64,000 nucleotides of DNA from Winogradskyella pacifica (GTDB lineage Bacteria > Bacteroidota > Bacteroidia > Flavobacteriales > Flavobacteriaceae), in assembly GCF_013403915.1 (NCBI RefSeq), contig NZ_JABFDI010000002.1, positions 1 to 64,000 on the forward strand, in the 5' to 3' direction. Below are positions 45,534-54,696 of this stretch, one piece after another. The first letter of the stretch is position 1. Each line of letters starts with the position of its first letter. Below the pieces are notes generated by a model, which saw only the letters and a program-made list of their open reading frames with translations, did no database searches and was not told where the DNA came from. Both the position numbers and the translations under genes were made by a program.

Positions 45534-46343
45534 TTAATTTAAATTAAAAGAATAAATATAACCTCCTTCAGAATCTTTTCTTTCATCTGTAATGATAATC
45601 GTAGAGTCGGTTTTAAAACAAATTCCTTCTTTTTGAGAATTGTGATCAAATTTATGTTCAGTTATAGATCCAGAGAAAAAATCGTCACGCTTAAAATTTG
45701 TGATTTTCCATAATTTATCATGATTTAAGAGTATCACTGTTTTGCCATTGTCGCTAATATCGGCTGAGGTGATTTTATTGTTTTTACCATTAAATTTATA
45801 TTCCGAATGTAACTCTGCAACTTGCTTTCCGATGCTATTCTTAACTTTTAAAACACTGAATTTCTTCTTCTCTTTACTAAAAATGTAAAAGGAGTTATTG
45901 TAAATAAAAAAGGACTCGAAATCTTCAGGTTTTTGCTCTTTGGGAAGTGTAAATTCAATGATTTCAGCAACGGCTGAATTGGCATTTAAATCGGCGTGAT
46001 TTACTTTATAGATTTTAAATGTCTTCCGCTTTTTTTTATTGTTTCCAAAATCTCCTATGTAGATGTTGCCTTCATTATCAGAAGTTAAATCCTCCCAGTC
46101 TTTGTTTTTGGCATTGCTGATAAGAATGTTTCTTGCCACATCTCCATCGTTGTCTAATCCAATGAGGTGATTGCTATTTCCCGCATCTTGAATCACCCAA
46201 ACAATGCCAGAATCTTTGCCTATTTCGGCAGCAGACACTTCCTTTAATTCGTTCATAATGCGCGACTCAATTTTTAATTGTCCTATAGATTGACAAGAGC
46301 TCACAATAAATATTAGAAATATTAGTCTTTTGATGTATATCAT
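45534..46343 (-). CDS. Exported hypothetical protein, beta-propeller-like
   Basis: Start taken at 46343 (MIYIKRLIFLIFIVSSC), giving 269 aa with an SPII-like signal (Cys17); the longer frame to 46508 overlaps the divergent flavoprotein gene and is discarded. The body shows repeated strand patterns of the kind seen in SdiA-regulated or six-bladed propeller proteins: GLDNDGDVARN, DWEDLTSDNEGNIYIGDFGNN, PEDFESFFIYNNSFYIFSK, DISDNGKTVILLN. No catalytic motif is visible. Its 3' end lies 3 bases from that of the DUF2254 gene. Confidence 0.75.
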   Translation of the reverse strand: MIYIKRLIFLIFIVSSCQSIGQLKIESRIMNELKEVSAAEIGKDSGIVWVIQDAGNSNHLIGLDNDGDVARNILISNAKNKDWEDLTSDNEGNIYIGDFGNNKKKRKTFKIYKVNHADLNANSAVAEIIEFTLPKEQKPEDFESFFIYNNSFYIFSKEKKKFSVLKVKNSIGKQVAELHSEYKFNGKNNKITSADISDNGKTVILLNHDKLWKITNFKRDDFFSGSITEHKFDHNSQKEGICFKTDSTIIITDERKDSEGGYIYSFNLN

Positions 46344-46427
46344 TGTAATTTTATACTTTGACTCAAAGTAGTATTCGTCATTAAAAAACACAAATAAAAA
46401 CTCACAAAATCTTCTTAATAAAACGGT

Positions 46428-47645
46428 TTGAATAAGCAGAAAGATATTATAATTATTGGTGGTGGAGCTGCAGGTTTTTTTGCGGCAATTAATATTGCAG
46501 AACAGCATCCGGAATTGTCTGTTGCCATCTTAGAACGTGGAAAAGAAGGTTTGCAAAAAGTAAAAATTTCAGGCGGTGGACGTTGCAATGTAACACATGC
46601 CGAATTTATACCGTCAGAATTGGTGCTAAATTACCCACGAGGAGAAAAAGAACTTTTGGGACCTTTTCATAGTTTTATGACAGGCGATACGATTGCTTGG
46701 TTTGAAGAGCGTGGTGTAGAATTAAAGATTGAGGATGATGGTCGGATGTTTCCAGTTTCAAATTCATCGCAAACGATTATAGATTGTTTTTTAAATGAGG
46801 CTGAAAAGCATAATGTAGACGTGCTTTATAATCATTCTGTAAAGACTGTAAAAGCATTAGAAAATGAGTTTGTCATTGAAACTTCTCAAGGAGATTTCCA
46901 ATCTAAAAAACTATTAATTGCCACAGGAAGTAACCCTAAGGTTTGGAAACTTCTCGAAGATTTAGGACATACCATTATCAACCCTGTACCATCACTTTTC
47001 ACTTTTGATATTAAAGATCATCGTATTAAAGATATTCCTGGTGTGGTGGCTAAAAACGTAGAAATTAAAGTGGTTGGTACCGATTTAGAATCTCACGGAC
47101 CATTGTTAGTTACACATGTTGGGATGAGTGCGCCAGCCATATTAAAACTCTCTGCTTTTGGGGCTGTACAATTGGCGAAAATGAATTATAATTTTAAGAT
47201 TGAAATTAATTTCATCCAATTAGATTTTGAATCTTGTTTAGAGCAACTGAAAAACTTCAAGCAAGAATTTGCAAAAAAGACAGTCGTTAAATTAACGCAA
47301 TTTGATTTGCCAAAACGCCTTTGGAAACAATTAGTTTTGGCTTCAGATATCAGTGAAACAACACGATGGGCAGATCTTAATAAGCAGCAATTAGAGGCTT
47401 TTTCTAATCAGTTAACTTCTGCTGTTTTTCAAGTTACAGGAAAAAGTACGTTTAAAGAGGAATTTGTGACGGCTGGAGGTATTGATTTAAAAGAAGTGAA
47501 TTTTAAAACTTTTGAAAGCAAGCGTATTCCTAATCTATATTTTGCAGGTGAAGTTATAAACGTAGATGCCGTTACAGGAGGTTTTAATTTTCAGAATGCA
47601 TGGACAAGTGCTTATATTGCTTCAACTTCTATAGTGTCGCACTGA
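46428..47645 (+). CDS. HI0933/BaiN-family FAD-dependent oxidoreductase
   Basis: 405 aa. TTG start; the next codons give NKQKDIIIIGGGAAGFFAAI, the FAD Rossmann motif at its usual place, so no upstream extension is needed. KISGGGRCNVTH (46-57) is the HI0933 family signature and LLIATGSNPKV the second dinucleotide motif. The C-terminus has TAGGIDLKEVNFKTFESK and YFAGEVINVDAVTGGFN, which close the FAD site. The family is widespread; substrates are largely unknown. It overlaps the convergent kinase gene by 34 bases. Confidence 0.88.
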   Translation: MNKQKDIIIIGGGAAGFFAAINIAEQHPELSVAILERGKEGLQKVKISGGGRCNVTHAEFIPSELVLNYPRGEKELLGPFHSFMTGDTIAWFEERGVELKIEDDGRMFPVSNSSQTIIDCFLNEAEKHNVDVLYNHSVKTVKALENEFVIETSQGDFQSKKLLIATGSNPKVWKLLEDLGHTIINPVPSLFTFDIKDHRIKDIPGVVAKNVEIKVVGTDLESHGPLLVTHVGMSAPAILKLSAFGAVQLAKMNYNFKIEINFIQLDFESCLEQLKNFKQEFAKKTVVKLTQFDLPKRLWKQLVLASDISETTRWADLNKQQLEAFSNQLTSAVFQVTGKSTFKEEFVTAGGIDLKEVNFKTFESKRIPNLYFAGEVINVDAVTGGFNFQNAWTSAYIASTSIVSH

Positions 47646-49891
47646 TTTAGGTTATGGCCATAAGCGGTAATTATAGCTTTAAAATCTTCAAAAATATATG
47701 GTTTTGTAATAATTTGATCGATACCTGCAGCTTCAGATTTTGAAGAAATTTCATAAGAATTTAAAGCGGTTAAGGCTAAAATTGGAATATTAGGATTAAA
47801 CATTCTTATATGTTTGGTTACGTCATAACCATCCATGTCTGGCATATTAATATCCATTAACACCAAATCAAAATCTTTTGCCTTCACGAGAGATATAGCT
47901 TCTTTACCATTAGATATTGTTTGACAGCTATAACCTTCTATTTTTTCGATATTCTTCTTAGTAATTAATAAGTTAATTTTATTATCATCAACAATTAAAA
48001 CATGCATATCTCTTTTTGGTAAAGCAGCAACAGTACTTGTGCGCTCTACTTTTGTTGAAAGCTGAAATGTTATTTCGAAGAAAAAACAAGTGCCTTCGTT
48101 TGGTGTTGAAACAAAATCGATATCAGAATTGTGGCTTTTTAATAAGGTTTTTACGATGTATAATCCTAAGCCAGAACCACTACTGTTTTTATTTAAAAAC
48201 GTCTTATTTTCAAAAGCACTAAACACAACAGAGCGATGTTCTTCTTTGATTCCTATACCCGTATCTTTAACTTCAAAACGTAAAGTGATTTCTTTATCAT
48301 TTCTGCTTTTTTCAAAAACATTAATAGAAATATGTCCCTTTTTAGTATATCTAATGGCGTTGTATGCTAAATTGATTAGTATTTGGCTAAAGGCGACTTT
48401 GTCTACTAAAATATATTCATTTTCGTCTGATTCATCAATGTAGACATTGAGTTTTAAATCTTTGTTTTCAGCTGCGATGGCAACAGTACTAACAACGTGG
48501 TTAACAATTTTTTCAATTTTATCTGGTTTTAATCGAAGGTTTTTATCTTCAAATTTTAACCTATTAGCTTGCAAAATATTATCAATTAAAATAGATAGGT
48601 AATTACTAGATGATATTAGAGAATCTAAATACGATTGCTTTTTAGTATCATCACTCTCTTGGTCTATAAGTGTTGCTAATCCGCTAATACCATAAATTGG
48701 GGTTCGTAATTCGTGACTGAGTATTGAGAAGAATTCTAATCGATCTTTATCGATGGCAAGAAGTTTAGAGTTTGAGGCTGTTAAGGCATCATTAATCTTA
48801 CAAATATTCTTTCTGGCCTTAAAATAAAAGTAAAAACTAGTTAGTATTATGGCTAAAGTAATACTCATAATTATGGTACTAACTAAAAATATTTTTGAGG
48901 TAAGTGCGTCTTGTTTTCGGGTTTCGTTTGCTAAAGCTAACTTTTGCTCTGCATCTAAGATTTTATAAACCAAGTCACCATTTCTGCTGTTTTTGGCTTC
49001 AATATTTACAAGGGCTTCGTATTTGTAGTTGTCAGATTTTAAAATATATTTATTAGCAGAATCTAAATTTTTCTTAGCATTTGTATAATATAAATATTTA
49101 TAATAATTGAATGTGGCTATTTTTCTGTAAGAGTTAATATCGGTATTTAAAGATGCTTTTAGCTCTTCATTATTTATAGAAAATAAGAGGCGATAATTCT
49201 TGGGATTTGACTGGTCTACTTTAACTTGTGCAAGCGCATTATAATATTTAAAGGACTGTATTAAGTTTTCTTTTAAGTTTTCAGTATGATATTCTTTAGA
49301 AATATTTAAAGCTGCAAAATCGGTAGTGTTTAAGAGCTTTAAACCCATACTAGAAACTTCTAATAAGCTCTCATTATTAAAGTCGTAATAATCTCTTTTT
49401 ATTTTGTTTTCTAAATTTAGAAAGTAAATTTCGCTGTTTAAAGATTTTGAAAGTTGTTGGGCCTTTGGGTAAATACTATCAAACTTTGCGTAATTTTTTT
49501 CTTGAGTGTATGTGTTTAGTAATCCAGATAGAGCGAGATCCTGTCCTTTCTTATTGTTTAGTGAATCATAGATTTGTAATGCTTTTTCAAGGTAGCTTTC
49601 TGCTTTCTTAAAATTAGCCATTTTTGCTAAAACATTTCCTAAAGCATTATATGATTTGGCCTGCGTGGTCTTTAAATTATGTTTTTTTGAAAAACTTATC
49701 GCATCATTTAAAAGAATTGTCGCCTTATAAAGACTATCATTTTTAACCAATAAATCCAGTTTGTAACTGTCAAAAGTATAAGCTGTAGTGTTACTATTAG
49801 TTACAAGTTTTTCTTGAGCATTAATAAGATGCCAATTAAAAAACAAGAGCGTAAATAATACAATTACAGCGTTTGATTTGGGGAAACACAT
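47612..49891 (-). CDS. TPR-containing hybrid histidine kinase
   Basis: 759 aa. Signal peptide 1-25 (ends LINAQ), a periplasmic helical region with TPR-like repeats (about 60-290, for example AKSYNALGNVLAKMANFKKAESYLEKAL, split at 78-105), a membrane helix (334-357), a dimerisation helix with phospho-acceptor His393 (SHELRTP), the ATPase with NLAYNAIRY (507-515), DTGIGI and GSGLGLYIV, then a receiver domain (629-745) with Asp680 (VLMDINMPDMDG) and Lys730. No DNA-binding domain is fused, so the phosphate probably passes to another protein. The signal sensed is unknown. Confidence 0.92.
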   Translation of the reverse strand: MCFPKSNAVIVLFTLLFFNWHLINAQEKLVTNSNTTAYTFDSYKLDLLVKNDSLYKATILLNDAISFSKKHNLKTTQAKSYNALGNVLAKMANFKKAESYLEKALQIYDSLNNKKGQDLALSGLLNTYTQEKNYAKFDSIYPKAQQLSKSLNSEIYFLNLENKIKRDYYDFNNESLLEVSSMGLKLLNTTDFAALNISKEYHTENLKENLIQSFKYYNALAQVKVDQSNPKNYRLLFSINNEELKASLNTDINSYRKIATFNYYKYLYYTNAKKNLDSANKYILKSDNYKYEALVNIEAKNSRNGDLVYKILDAEQKLALANETRKQDALTSKIFLVSTIIMSITLAIILTSFYFYFKARKNICKINDALTASNSKLLAIDKDRLEFFSILSHELRTPIYGISGLATLIDQESDDTKKQSYLDSLISSSNYLSILIDNILQANRLKFEDKNLRLKPDKIEKIVNHVVSTVAIAAENKDLKLNVYIDESDENEYILVDKVAFSQILINLAYNAIRYTKKGHISINVFEKSRNDKEITLRFEVKDTGIGIKEEHRSVVFSAFENKTFLNKNSSGSGLGLYIVKTLLKSHNSDIDFVSTPNEGTCFFFEITFQLSTKVERTSTVAALPKRDMHVLIVDDNKINLLITKKNIEKIEGYSCQTISNGKEAISLVKAKDFDLVLMDINMPDMDGYDVTKHIRMFNPNIPILALTALNSYEISSKSEAAGIDQIITKPYIFEDFKAIITAYGHNLNQCDTIEVEAI

Positions 49892-49912
49892 GTAGTTAGG
49901 GGGTTATTACAG

Positions 49913-49942
49913 CAAAATTAAACTTTTTATCAAACCAAACAA
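49913..49942 (-). promoter_or_regulatory. Promoter of the hybrid kinase gene
   Basis: Read on the minus strand, TTG (49942-49940) and TAATTTTG (49920-49913, full match to TAnnTTTG) are 19 bases apart. The start of transcription would fall about 15 bases before the kinase start codon. Confidence 0.6.
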
Positions 49943-50079
49943 CATTTAATCGGCTTTATTTGCATTTTGAAGAATTGATAGTTCAGAATAAACACTTGTT
50001 CTTAGTTATTTTTACTGTGGTTTGCTTGGAGATGTGTTTTAACTATATTTACACTAGGATAATAACTTAGAATTATTAA

Positions 50080-50613
50080 ATGCAAACCTATATCGCACTT
50101 TTACGAGGCATAAATGTTGGTGGACACAGAAAAGTGCCAATGGCTGAGCTAAGAGAATTATTTGCAAAATCAGGATTGACAAACGTAAAAACTTACATTC
50201 AAAGCGGAAATGTTATTTTTCAATCTTCCAATAGTGATTCAAAAAATTTAGAAAATAATATTCAAAAGTTCATTTTAGATCAGTTTGGTTTTGAAGTCCC
50301 TGTTTTGGTTAGAACTAAAGGTGAGTTAACTACAATTTTTAATAATTGTCCTTTTATTGATGCTAAAAAAACAGAAAGTTATTTTGTGTTTTTAAGTGCA
50401 ATTCCAGATAAGATATTAGTTAAAGAGGCTTCTCAAAAAACATATCCAGATGATGAGTATGTAATTCTTAACGACTGTATTTATCTCTTTTGTTCCAAAG
50501 GTTATGGTCGCGCAAAATTCAATCTGAGTTATTTTGAAAAAAAGTTGAATAGCAATGCTACTGCCAGAAACTATAAAACAATGGTAAAACTACTGGCATT
50601 GTCAGAAGAATAA
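50080..50613 (+). CDS. DUF1697 family protein
   Basis: 177 aa. The opening YIALLRGINVGGHRKVPMAE and the following TYIQSGNVIFQSS are the signature of DUF1697, a small cytoplasmic family of unknown function. SYFVFLSAIP and the C-terminal SNATARNYKTMVKLLAL are also conserved. Alone on its strand upstream of the mevalonate genes, from which it is separated by a 73-base gap with a promoter element. Confidence 0.85.
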   Translation: MQTYIALLRGINVGGHRKVPMAELRELFAKSGLTNVKTYIQSGNVIFQSSNSDSKNLENNIQKFILDQFGFEVPVLVRTKGELTTIFNNCPFIDAKKTESYFVFLSAIPDKILVKEASQKTYPDDEYVILNDCIYLFCSKGYGRAKFNLSYFEKKLNSNATARNYKTMVKLLALSEE

Positions 50614-50636
50614 AGATAAGACCATTAGATATTTCT

Positions 50637-50644
50637 TATTTTTG
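50637..50644 (+). promoter_or_regulatory. -7 promoter element before mvaD
   Basis: TATTTTTG matches TAnnTTTG fully and lies 43 bases before the mvaD start codon. No TTG is found at the -33 distance, so the call rests on the -7 element only. Confidence 0.45.
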
Positions 50645-50686
50645 TAATATATAATTGAACGCGCATTGTCAATTCAAGATTAATAC

Positions 50687-51790
50687 ATGACAGAACAAGA
50701 CTTTATACCTAAAAGCTACAATTCCACACTAGAAAATGGTTCCGTAAAATGGGCATCACCAAGTAATATTGCTTTGGTAAAATATTGGGGAAAAAAGAAA
50801 GATCAAATTCCAGAAAACCCATCGATTAGCTTTACGCTTTCAGATTGTAAAACCATAACTGAAATCACTTTTACTAAAAAAGAAAGTGCAGATTTTAGTT
50901 TCGATATTTATTTTGAAGGTGAAAAAAACGAAGCGTTTAAACCAAAGATTCAAACCTTTTTTGAGCGTATTGAAATTTATATGCCTTTTTTAAAGGACTA
51001 TCACTTTAAAATTGAAACTTCAAACACCTTTCCTCATAGTTCTGGTATTGCATCTTCAGCATCAGGCATGAGTGCGATTGCTTTATGCTTAATGAGCATT
51101 GAACAGTCATTAAGTTTGGTCACTGAACGTAGCCGAAGTGACATGGAAGAATCTCAATCTTATTTCAATCAAAAAGCATCATTTCTTGCACGTTTAGGAT
51201 CAGGAAGTGCTTGTAGAAGTATCGAAGGCGAACTTGTAGTTTGGGGAAAAAATGAAAGTATTGAAGCGAGTTCAGATTTATATGGAGTAAAATTTGAAGG
51301 AGAGGTACATTCAAATTTTAAAAATTATCAAGACACTATTTTGTTAGTTGATAAAGGTGAAAAACAAGTGAGTAGCACCGTTGGACACCAACTAATGTAT
51401 GGTCATCCGTTTGCGAAAGAACGCTTTTCTCAAGCGCATGATAATTTAGCAAAACTGAAAACAATTTTAGCTTCTGGCGATTTAAATGAATTTGTGAAAA
51501 TTGTAGAAAGTGAAGCGTTAACGCTTCATGCTATGATGATGACGAGTATACCGTATTTTATATTAATGAAGCCAAATACTTTAGAAATCATTAATAAGAT
51601 TTGGGCTTATAGACAAAAAACGGATTCAAAAGTTTGTTTCACACTAGATGCAGGAGCCAATGTTCATGTTTTATATCCGGAAAATGAAAAAGAATCGATC
51701 CTAGAATTTATTAAGAATGAATTGGTTAGCTATTGTCAAAATGGACACTACATTTGTGACCAAATTGGACTTGGCGCCAACCAAATATAA
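50687..51790 (+). CDS. mvaD: Diphosphomevalonate decarboxylase
   Basis: 367-aa GHMP-superfamily enzyme that makes isopentenyl diphosphate from mevalonate diphosphate. SPSNIALVKYWGKK (residues 25-38), NTFPHSSGIASSASGMSAIA (the ATP loop, about 112-131), ARLGSGSACRSIEG (residues 169-182) and the C-terminal FTLDAGANVHVLYP (about 324-337) are diagnostic. Residues about 144-152 (VTERSRSDM) come from a palindromic repeat unit read in frame, in a loop before the NQKASFLARLG helix; the frame stays open, so the enzyme is probably active. It heads the mevalonate gene group. Confidence 0.94.
   Translation: MTEQDFIPKSYNSTLENGSVKWASPSNIALVKYWGKKKDQIPENPSISFTLSDCKTITEITFTKKESADFSFDIYFEGEKNEAFKPKIQTFFERIEIYMPFLKDYHFKIETSNTFPHSSGIASSASGMSAIALCLMSIEQSLSLVTERSRSDMEESQSYFNQKASFLARLGSGSACRSIEGELVVWGKNESIEASSDLYGVKFEGEVHSNFKNYQDTILLVDKGEKQVSSTVGHQLMYGHPFAKERFSQAHDNLAKLKTILASGDLNEFVKIVESEALTLHAMMMTSIPYFILMKPNTLEIINKIWAYRQKTDSKVCFTLDAGANVHVLYPENEKESILEFIKNELVSYCQNGHYICDQIGLGANQI
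51118..51142. repeat. Palindromic repeat unit embedded in mvaD
   Basis: The sequence has GTCACT at its left end and AGTGAC at its right end, with TGAACGTAGCCGAAG between. It resembles the dispersed hairpin repeat of Flavobacteria of the form CACTGAGCG..AGTCGAAGTG (recalled from general knowledge, not searched). It is in frame and encodes VTERSRSD. Confidence 0.6.
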
Positions 51791-51800
51791 TTTTAATACG

Positions 51801-51808
51801 TATATTTG
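51801..51808 (+). promoter_or_regulatory. -7 promoter element before mevalonate kinase
   Basis: TATATTTG, a full TAnnTTTG match, lies 22 bases before the start codon; the nearest TTG (51771-51773) is 27 bases away, too far for the usual spacing. It is a weak or accessory promoter at best. Confidence 0.35.
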
Positions 51809-51830
51809 TTAAAGAAACTGCTATTAAAAC

Positions 51831-52760
51831 ATGAAGGGACCACTATTTTATTCTAAAATACTTCTATTTGGAGAATACGGAATCATTAAAGATTCTAAAG
51901 GCTTATCTATTCCTTATAATTTTTATAATGGAGCACTTAAGAAAGATGAAAATCCTACTGAAGAAGCACTAAAATCTAACGAAAGCTTGAAGCGTTTTGC
52001 TACGTATTTAAAGGGGTTGGATAAGGATTTAGTAATTTTTAATAGCAATAGATTACAAAAAGATGTTGATGCTGGTATGTATTTCGATTCTTCAATTCCG
52101 CAGGGGTATGGAGTAGGAAGTAGTGGCGCGTTAGTAGCTGCTATTTATGATAAATACGCCAGTGATAAAATTACTGTTTTAGAAAATTTAACGCGCGAAA
52201 AACTATTGCGATTAAAAACTATTTTTTCTGAAATGGAATCGTTTTTTCATGGTAAATCTTCAGGTTTAGATCCGTTGAATAGTTATTTAAGTCTTCCAAT
52301 TTTAATCAACTCTAAAGATAATATTGAAGCTACAGGTATTCCTTCTCAAAAAGCAGAAGGGAAAGGAGCTGTGTTTTTATTAGATAGTGGTATTGTTGGG
52401 GAAACTGCACCAATGGTAAGTATTTTTATGGAAAGCATGAAAAACGAAGGCTTCCGTAGTATGCTTAAAGACCAATTTATAAAACATACGGATGCTTGTG
52501 TCGATGATTTCTTAAAAGGTGATATGAAATCACTATTTAAAAACACCAAGCAATTATCTAAAGTTGTTTTGAATAATTTTAAACCTATGATTCCTGTTCA
52601 ATTTCATGAACTTTGGAAAAAAGGCTTAGATACTAACGATTATTACTTAAAACTTTGTGGTTCTGGAGGTGGAGGTTATATTTTAGGATTTACCGAAAAC
52701 ATAGACAAAGCAAGAGAAGCGCTTAAAGGGCAAAAATTAGAGGTCGTTTATAACTTCTAA
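51831..52760 (+). CDS. Mevalonate kinase-like GHMP kinase
   Basis: 309 aa. The N-terminal SKILLFGEYGIIKDSKGLSIP is the substrate-binding segment of GHMP kinases; PQGYGVGSSGALVAAIYD (86-103) is the ATP-binding loop; LKLCGSGGGGYILGF (280-294) is the C-terminal motif. The family phosphorylates mevalonate in this pathway; phosphomevalonate kinase activity is also possible, since no second such gene is present in the window. It follows mvaD after 40 bases. Confidence 0.88.
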   Translation: MKGPLFYSKILLFGEYGIIKDSKGLSIPYNFYNGALKKDENPTEEALKSNESLKRFATYLKGLDKDLVIFNSNRLQKDVDAGMYFDSSIPQGYGVGSSGALVAAIYDKYASDKITVLENLTREKLLRLKTIFSEMESFFHGKSSGLDPLNSYLSLPILINSKDNIEATGIPSQKAEGKGAVFLLDSGIVGETAPMVSIFMESMKNEGFRSMLKDQFIKHTDACVDDFLKGDMKSLFKNTKQLSKVVLNNFKPMIPVQFHELWKKGLDTNDYYLKLCGSGGGGYILGFTENIDKAREALKGQKLEVVYNF

Positions 52761-52825
52761 ATTTTTGGTTTTGTAATAGAGCGCTTAAATATGCTGTTGC
52801 TTAAGAATTTCATATCTTCAAAATA

Positions 52826-53728
52826 ATGTTATCAAGACGGCAGAAACACATTTTACTCAAATTTTTCAGCCTCTTTTCTGTAGTTAGAGGTTATAATATT
52901 TTAGTTGTTGTAATTGCTCAATATCTAGCGTCAGTATATATTTTTGCACACGATAAACCTGTTAAATCTGTACTTTTAGATCTTAACCTTTTAATGCTTG
53001 TAATGGCATCTTCGGCGACCATAGCTGGTGGTTATATTATTAATAATTTTTACGATTCCGAGAAGGATTTAATCAACAAACCGAGAAAAACAATGCTAGA
53101 TCGTTTGGTGAGTCAAAACACTAAACTCTCATTTTACTTTGTTTTAAATTTCTTAGCTGTCGTATTCGCTAGCTATGTCTCTTTTAAAGCCGTTATCTTT
53201 TTTTCAATATACATTTTTGCGATATGGTTATATTCTCATCGCCTAAAAAAACAACCTATGGTTGGCAATATGGTATCTGCTATATTAACCGTAACTCCGT
53301 TTTTTGTTATTTTTATCTATTATCAAAATTTTGAACCTGTAATATTTGCGCATGGTTTATTTCTGTTTTTGCTAATCTCCATGCGAGAACTTACAAAGGA
53401 TTTAGAGAATTTAAAAGGCGATTTAGCATTAAATTATAGAACTATCCCTGTTGTTTATGGTGAAAAGGTGTCTAAATTAATGCTAACTATAGTTGCTTTT
53501 TTAACAATTATTTCAGCAATTATTCTAATTCTGTTTTTTAAGATTGGTCACATGTATTACTTCTTCTATCTTAGTATTGTGTTTTTGTTTCTTTATCTCA
53601 TTATTTTGCTGAAGTCTAACAAGAAAAACCATTATCTCATACTTCATAACATCTTAAAATTTATTATTGTACTTGGTGTATTTTCTATTCTTTTAATTGA
53701 TGTTTCCGTCGTTTTAAATAGAATTTAG
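52826..53728 (+). CDS. UbiA-family prenyltransferase, probable geranylgeranylglycerol-phosphate type
   Basis: 300-aa membrane protein with eight or nine hydrophobic helices. NNFYDSEKDLINKP (76-89) is the first aspartate-rich motif of the UbiA family, and SMRELTKDLENLKGDLALNYRT, split around residues 186-207, is the second. Its place after the mevalonate genes suggests use of an isoprenoid diphosphate; by analogy with Bacteroidota neighbours it may attach geranylgeranyl to glycerol-phosphate or a similar acceptor. Substrate not provable from sequence. Confidence 0.85.
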   Translation: MLSRRQKHILLKFFSLFSVVRGYNILVVVIAQYLASVYIFAHDKPVKSVLLDLNLLMLVMASSATIAGGYIINNFYDSEKDLINKPRKTMLDRLVSQNTKLSFYFVLNFLAVVFASYVSFKAVIFFSIYIFAIWLYSHRLKKQPMVGNMVSAILTVTPFFVIFIYYQNFEPVIFAHGLFLFLLISMRELTKDLENLKGDLALNYRTIPVVYGEKVSKLMLTIVAFLTIISAIILILFFKIGHMYYFFYLSIVFLFLYLIILLKSNKKNHYLILHNILKFIIVLGVFSILLIDVSVVLNRI

Positions 53729-53813
53729 AACCAATTTTATTGGCTTTCTTAAATATTCTAATGCCTCGCTATAAACATCTTAAATAATTAAGCACTAGAT
53801 ATAAACTATTGTT

Positions 53814-53821
53814 TATCTTTG
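53814..53821 (+). promoter_or_regulatory. -7 promoter element before the pseudouridine synthase gene
   Basis: TATCTTTG, a full TAnnTTTG match, ends 14 bases before the ATG at 53836, so the transcript would have a leader of less than ten bases. No TTG at the -33 position was seen. Confidence 0.5.
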
Positions 53822-53835
53822 CAAAAAATTGAAAC

Positions 53836-54696
53836 ATGAGCAGAAATCAAGATAGCAAAGGAAAAGGAAAGACTTCAGGAAGAGGAAATGCTAATAGCAA
53901 AACGAATAGTTCTGCTAGAGGGAACGCTCCTTTTAATAAGAAATCACCAACAGTTAATAAGACATCTTCGTCTTCAAGATCATCAAATCCAGATGAGATG
54001 CGTTTAAATAAATACATTGCCAATAGTGGTGTATGCTCGCGTCGTGAAGCTGATGAGAATATCGCCATTGGTTTGGTTATGGTTAACGGTAAAGTTGTTA
54101 CCGAAATGGGTTACAAAGTAAAACGTTCAGACGATGTTCGTTTTGATGGGCAACGTGTTACACCAGAACCTCCAGTTTATATTTTATTAAACAAGCCCAA
54201 AGGTTTTGCAACAACTACAGCAGAAGGTAAAGGAAGAACAGTTATGGATTTAGTAGCTAATGCAACAAGTTCTAGCATTAAGCCAATAGGTCGTTTAGGT
54301 AGAAATTCTTTAGGTTTATTATTGTTTACTAATGATGATAAAGTCGTTCAGAAGTTTACAAACTCTAAAAACGGAGTACCAAGATTATTTCAAGTTGAAT
54401 TGGATAAGAATCTGAAATTTGAAGATTTAAAAAAGATTCAAGAAGGTTTTAAAGTTGAGGGTAAGCTAGTTTCTGTCGAAGAGATAAGCTACATTCAAGG
54501 TGAATCTAAAAGCCAAGTAGGTATTAAGATAAAAAATACAGGTAACACCATTTTACGTACAATATTTGAAGAACTTAATTACGATATTGTAAGAATTGAT
54601 TGTGTTGCGATTGGTCATTTAACAAAGAAAGACATTCCTCGTGGTCACTGGAAACACCTTACAGAACAAGAGGTGAATACCTTAAAAATGATATAG
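53836..54696 (+). CDS. RsuA/RluB-family pseudouridine synthase with Gly at the catalytic Asp site
   Basis: 286 aa. Residues 1-53 are a low-complexity basic Ser/Asn/Lys tail; 54-100 an S4 RNA-binding domain (MRLNKYIANSGVCSRREADE); 112-280 the synthase domain (YILLNKPKGFATTT; GRLGRNSLGLLLFTNDD; VELDKNLKFEDL). In RsuA/RluB the matching motif is GRLD, whose aspartate attacks uridine; here residue 155 is glycine (codon GGT, 54298-54300). Either the enzyme is inactive, uses another residue, or belongs to a diverged subgroup. It also has KSQVGIKIKNTGNTILRTIFEE, split at 221-242, typical of the family. Confidence 0.88.
   Translation: MSRNQDSKGKGKTSGRGNANSKTNSSARGNAPFNKKSPTVNKTSSSSRSSNPDEMRLNKYIANSGVCSRREADENIAIGLVMVNGKVVTEMGYKVKRSDDVRFDGQRVTPEPPVYILLNKPKGFATTTAEGKGRTVMDLVANATSSSIKPIGRLGRNSLGLLLFTNDDKVVQKFTNSKNGVPRLFQVELDKNLKFEDLKKIQEGFKVEGKLVSVEEISYIQGESKSQVGIKIKNTGNTILRTIFEELNYDIVRIDCVAIGHLTKKDIPRGHWKHLTEQEVNTLKMI

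Noticed and set aside
46344..46508. Longer start for the exported propeller-like protein
   Set aside because: It would overlap the divergent flavoprotein gene and bury the signal peptide 55 residues inside; the start at 46343 fits an SPII signal.
48090..48443. 117-codon plus-strand ORF inside the histidine kinase gene
   Set aside because: It covers the ATPase domain coding region in antisense; no independent evidence.
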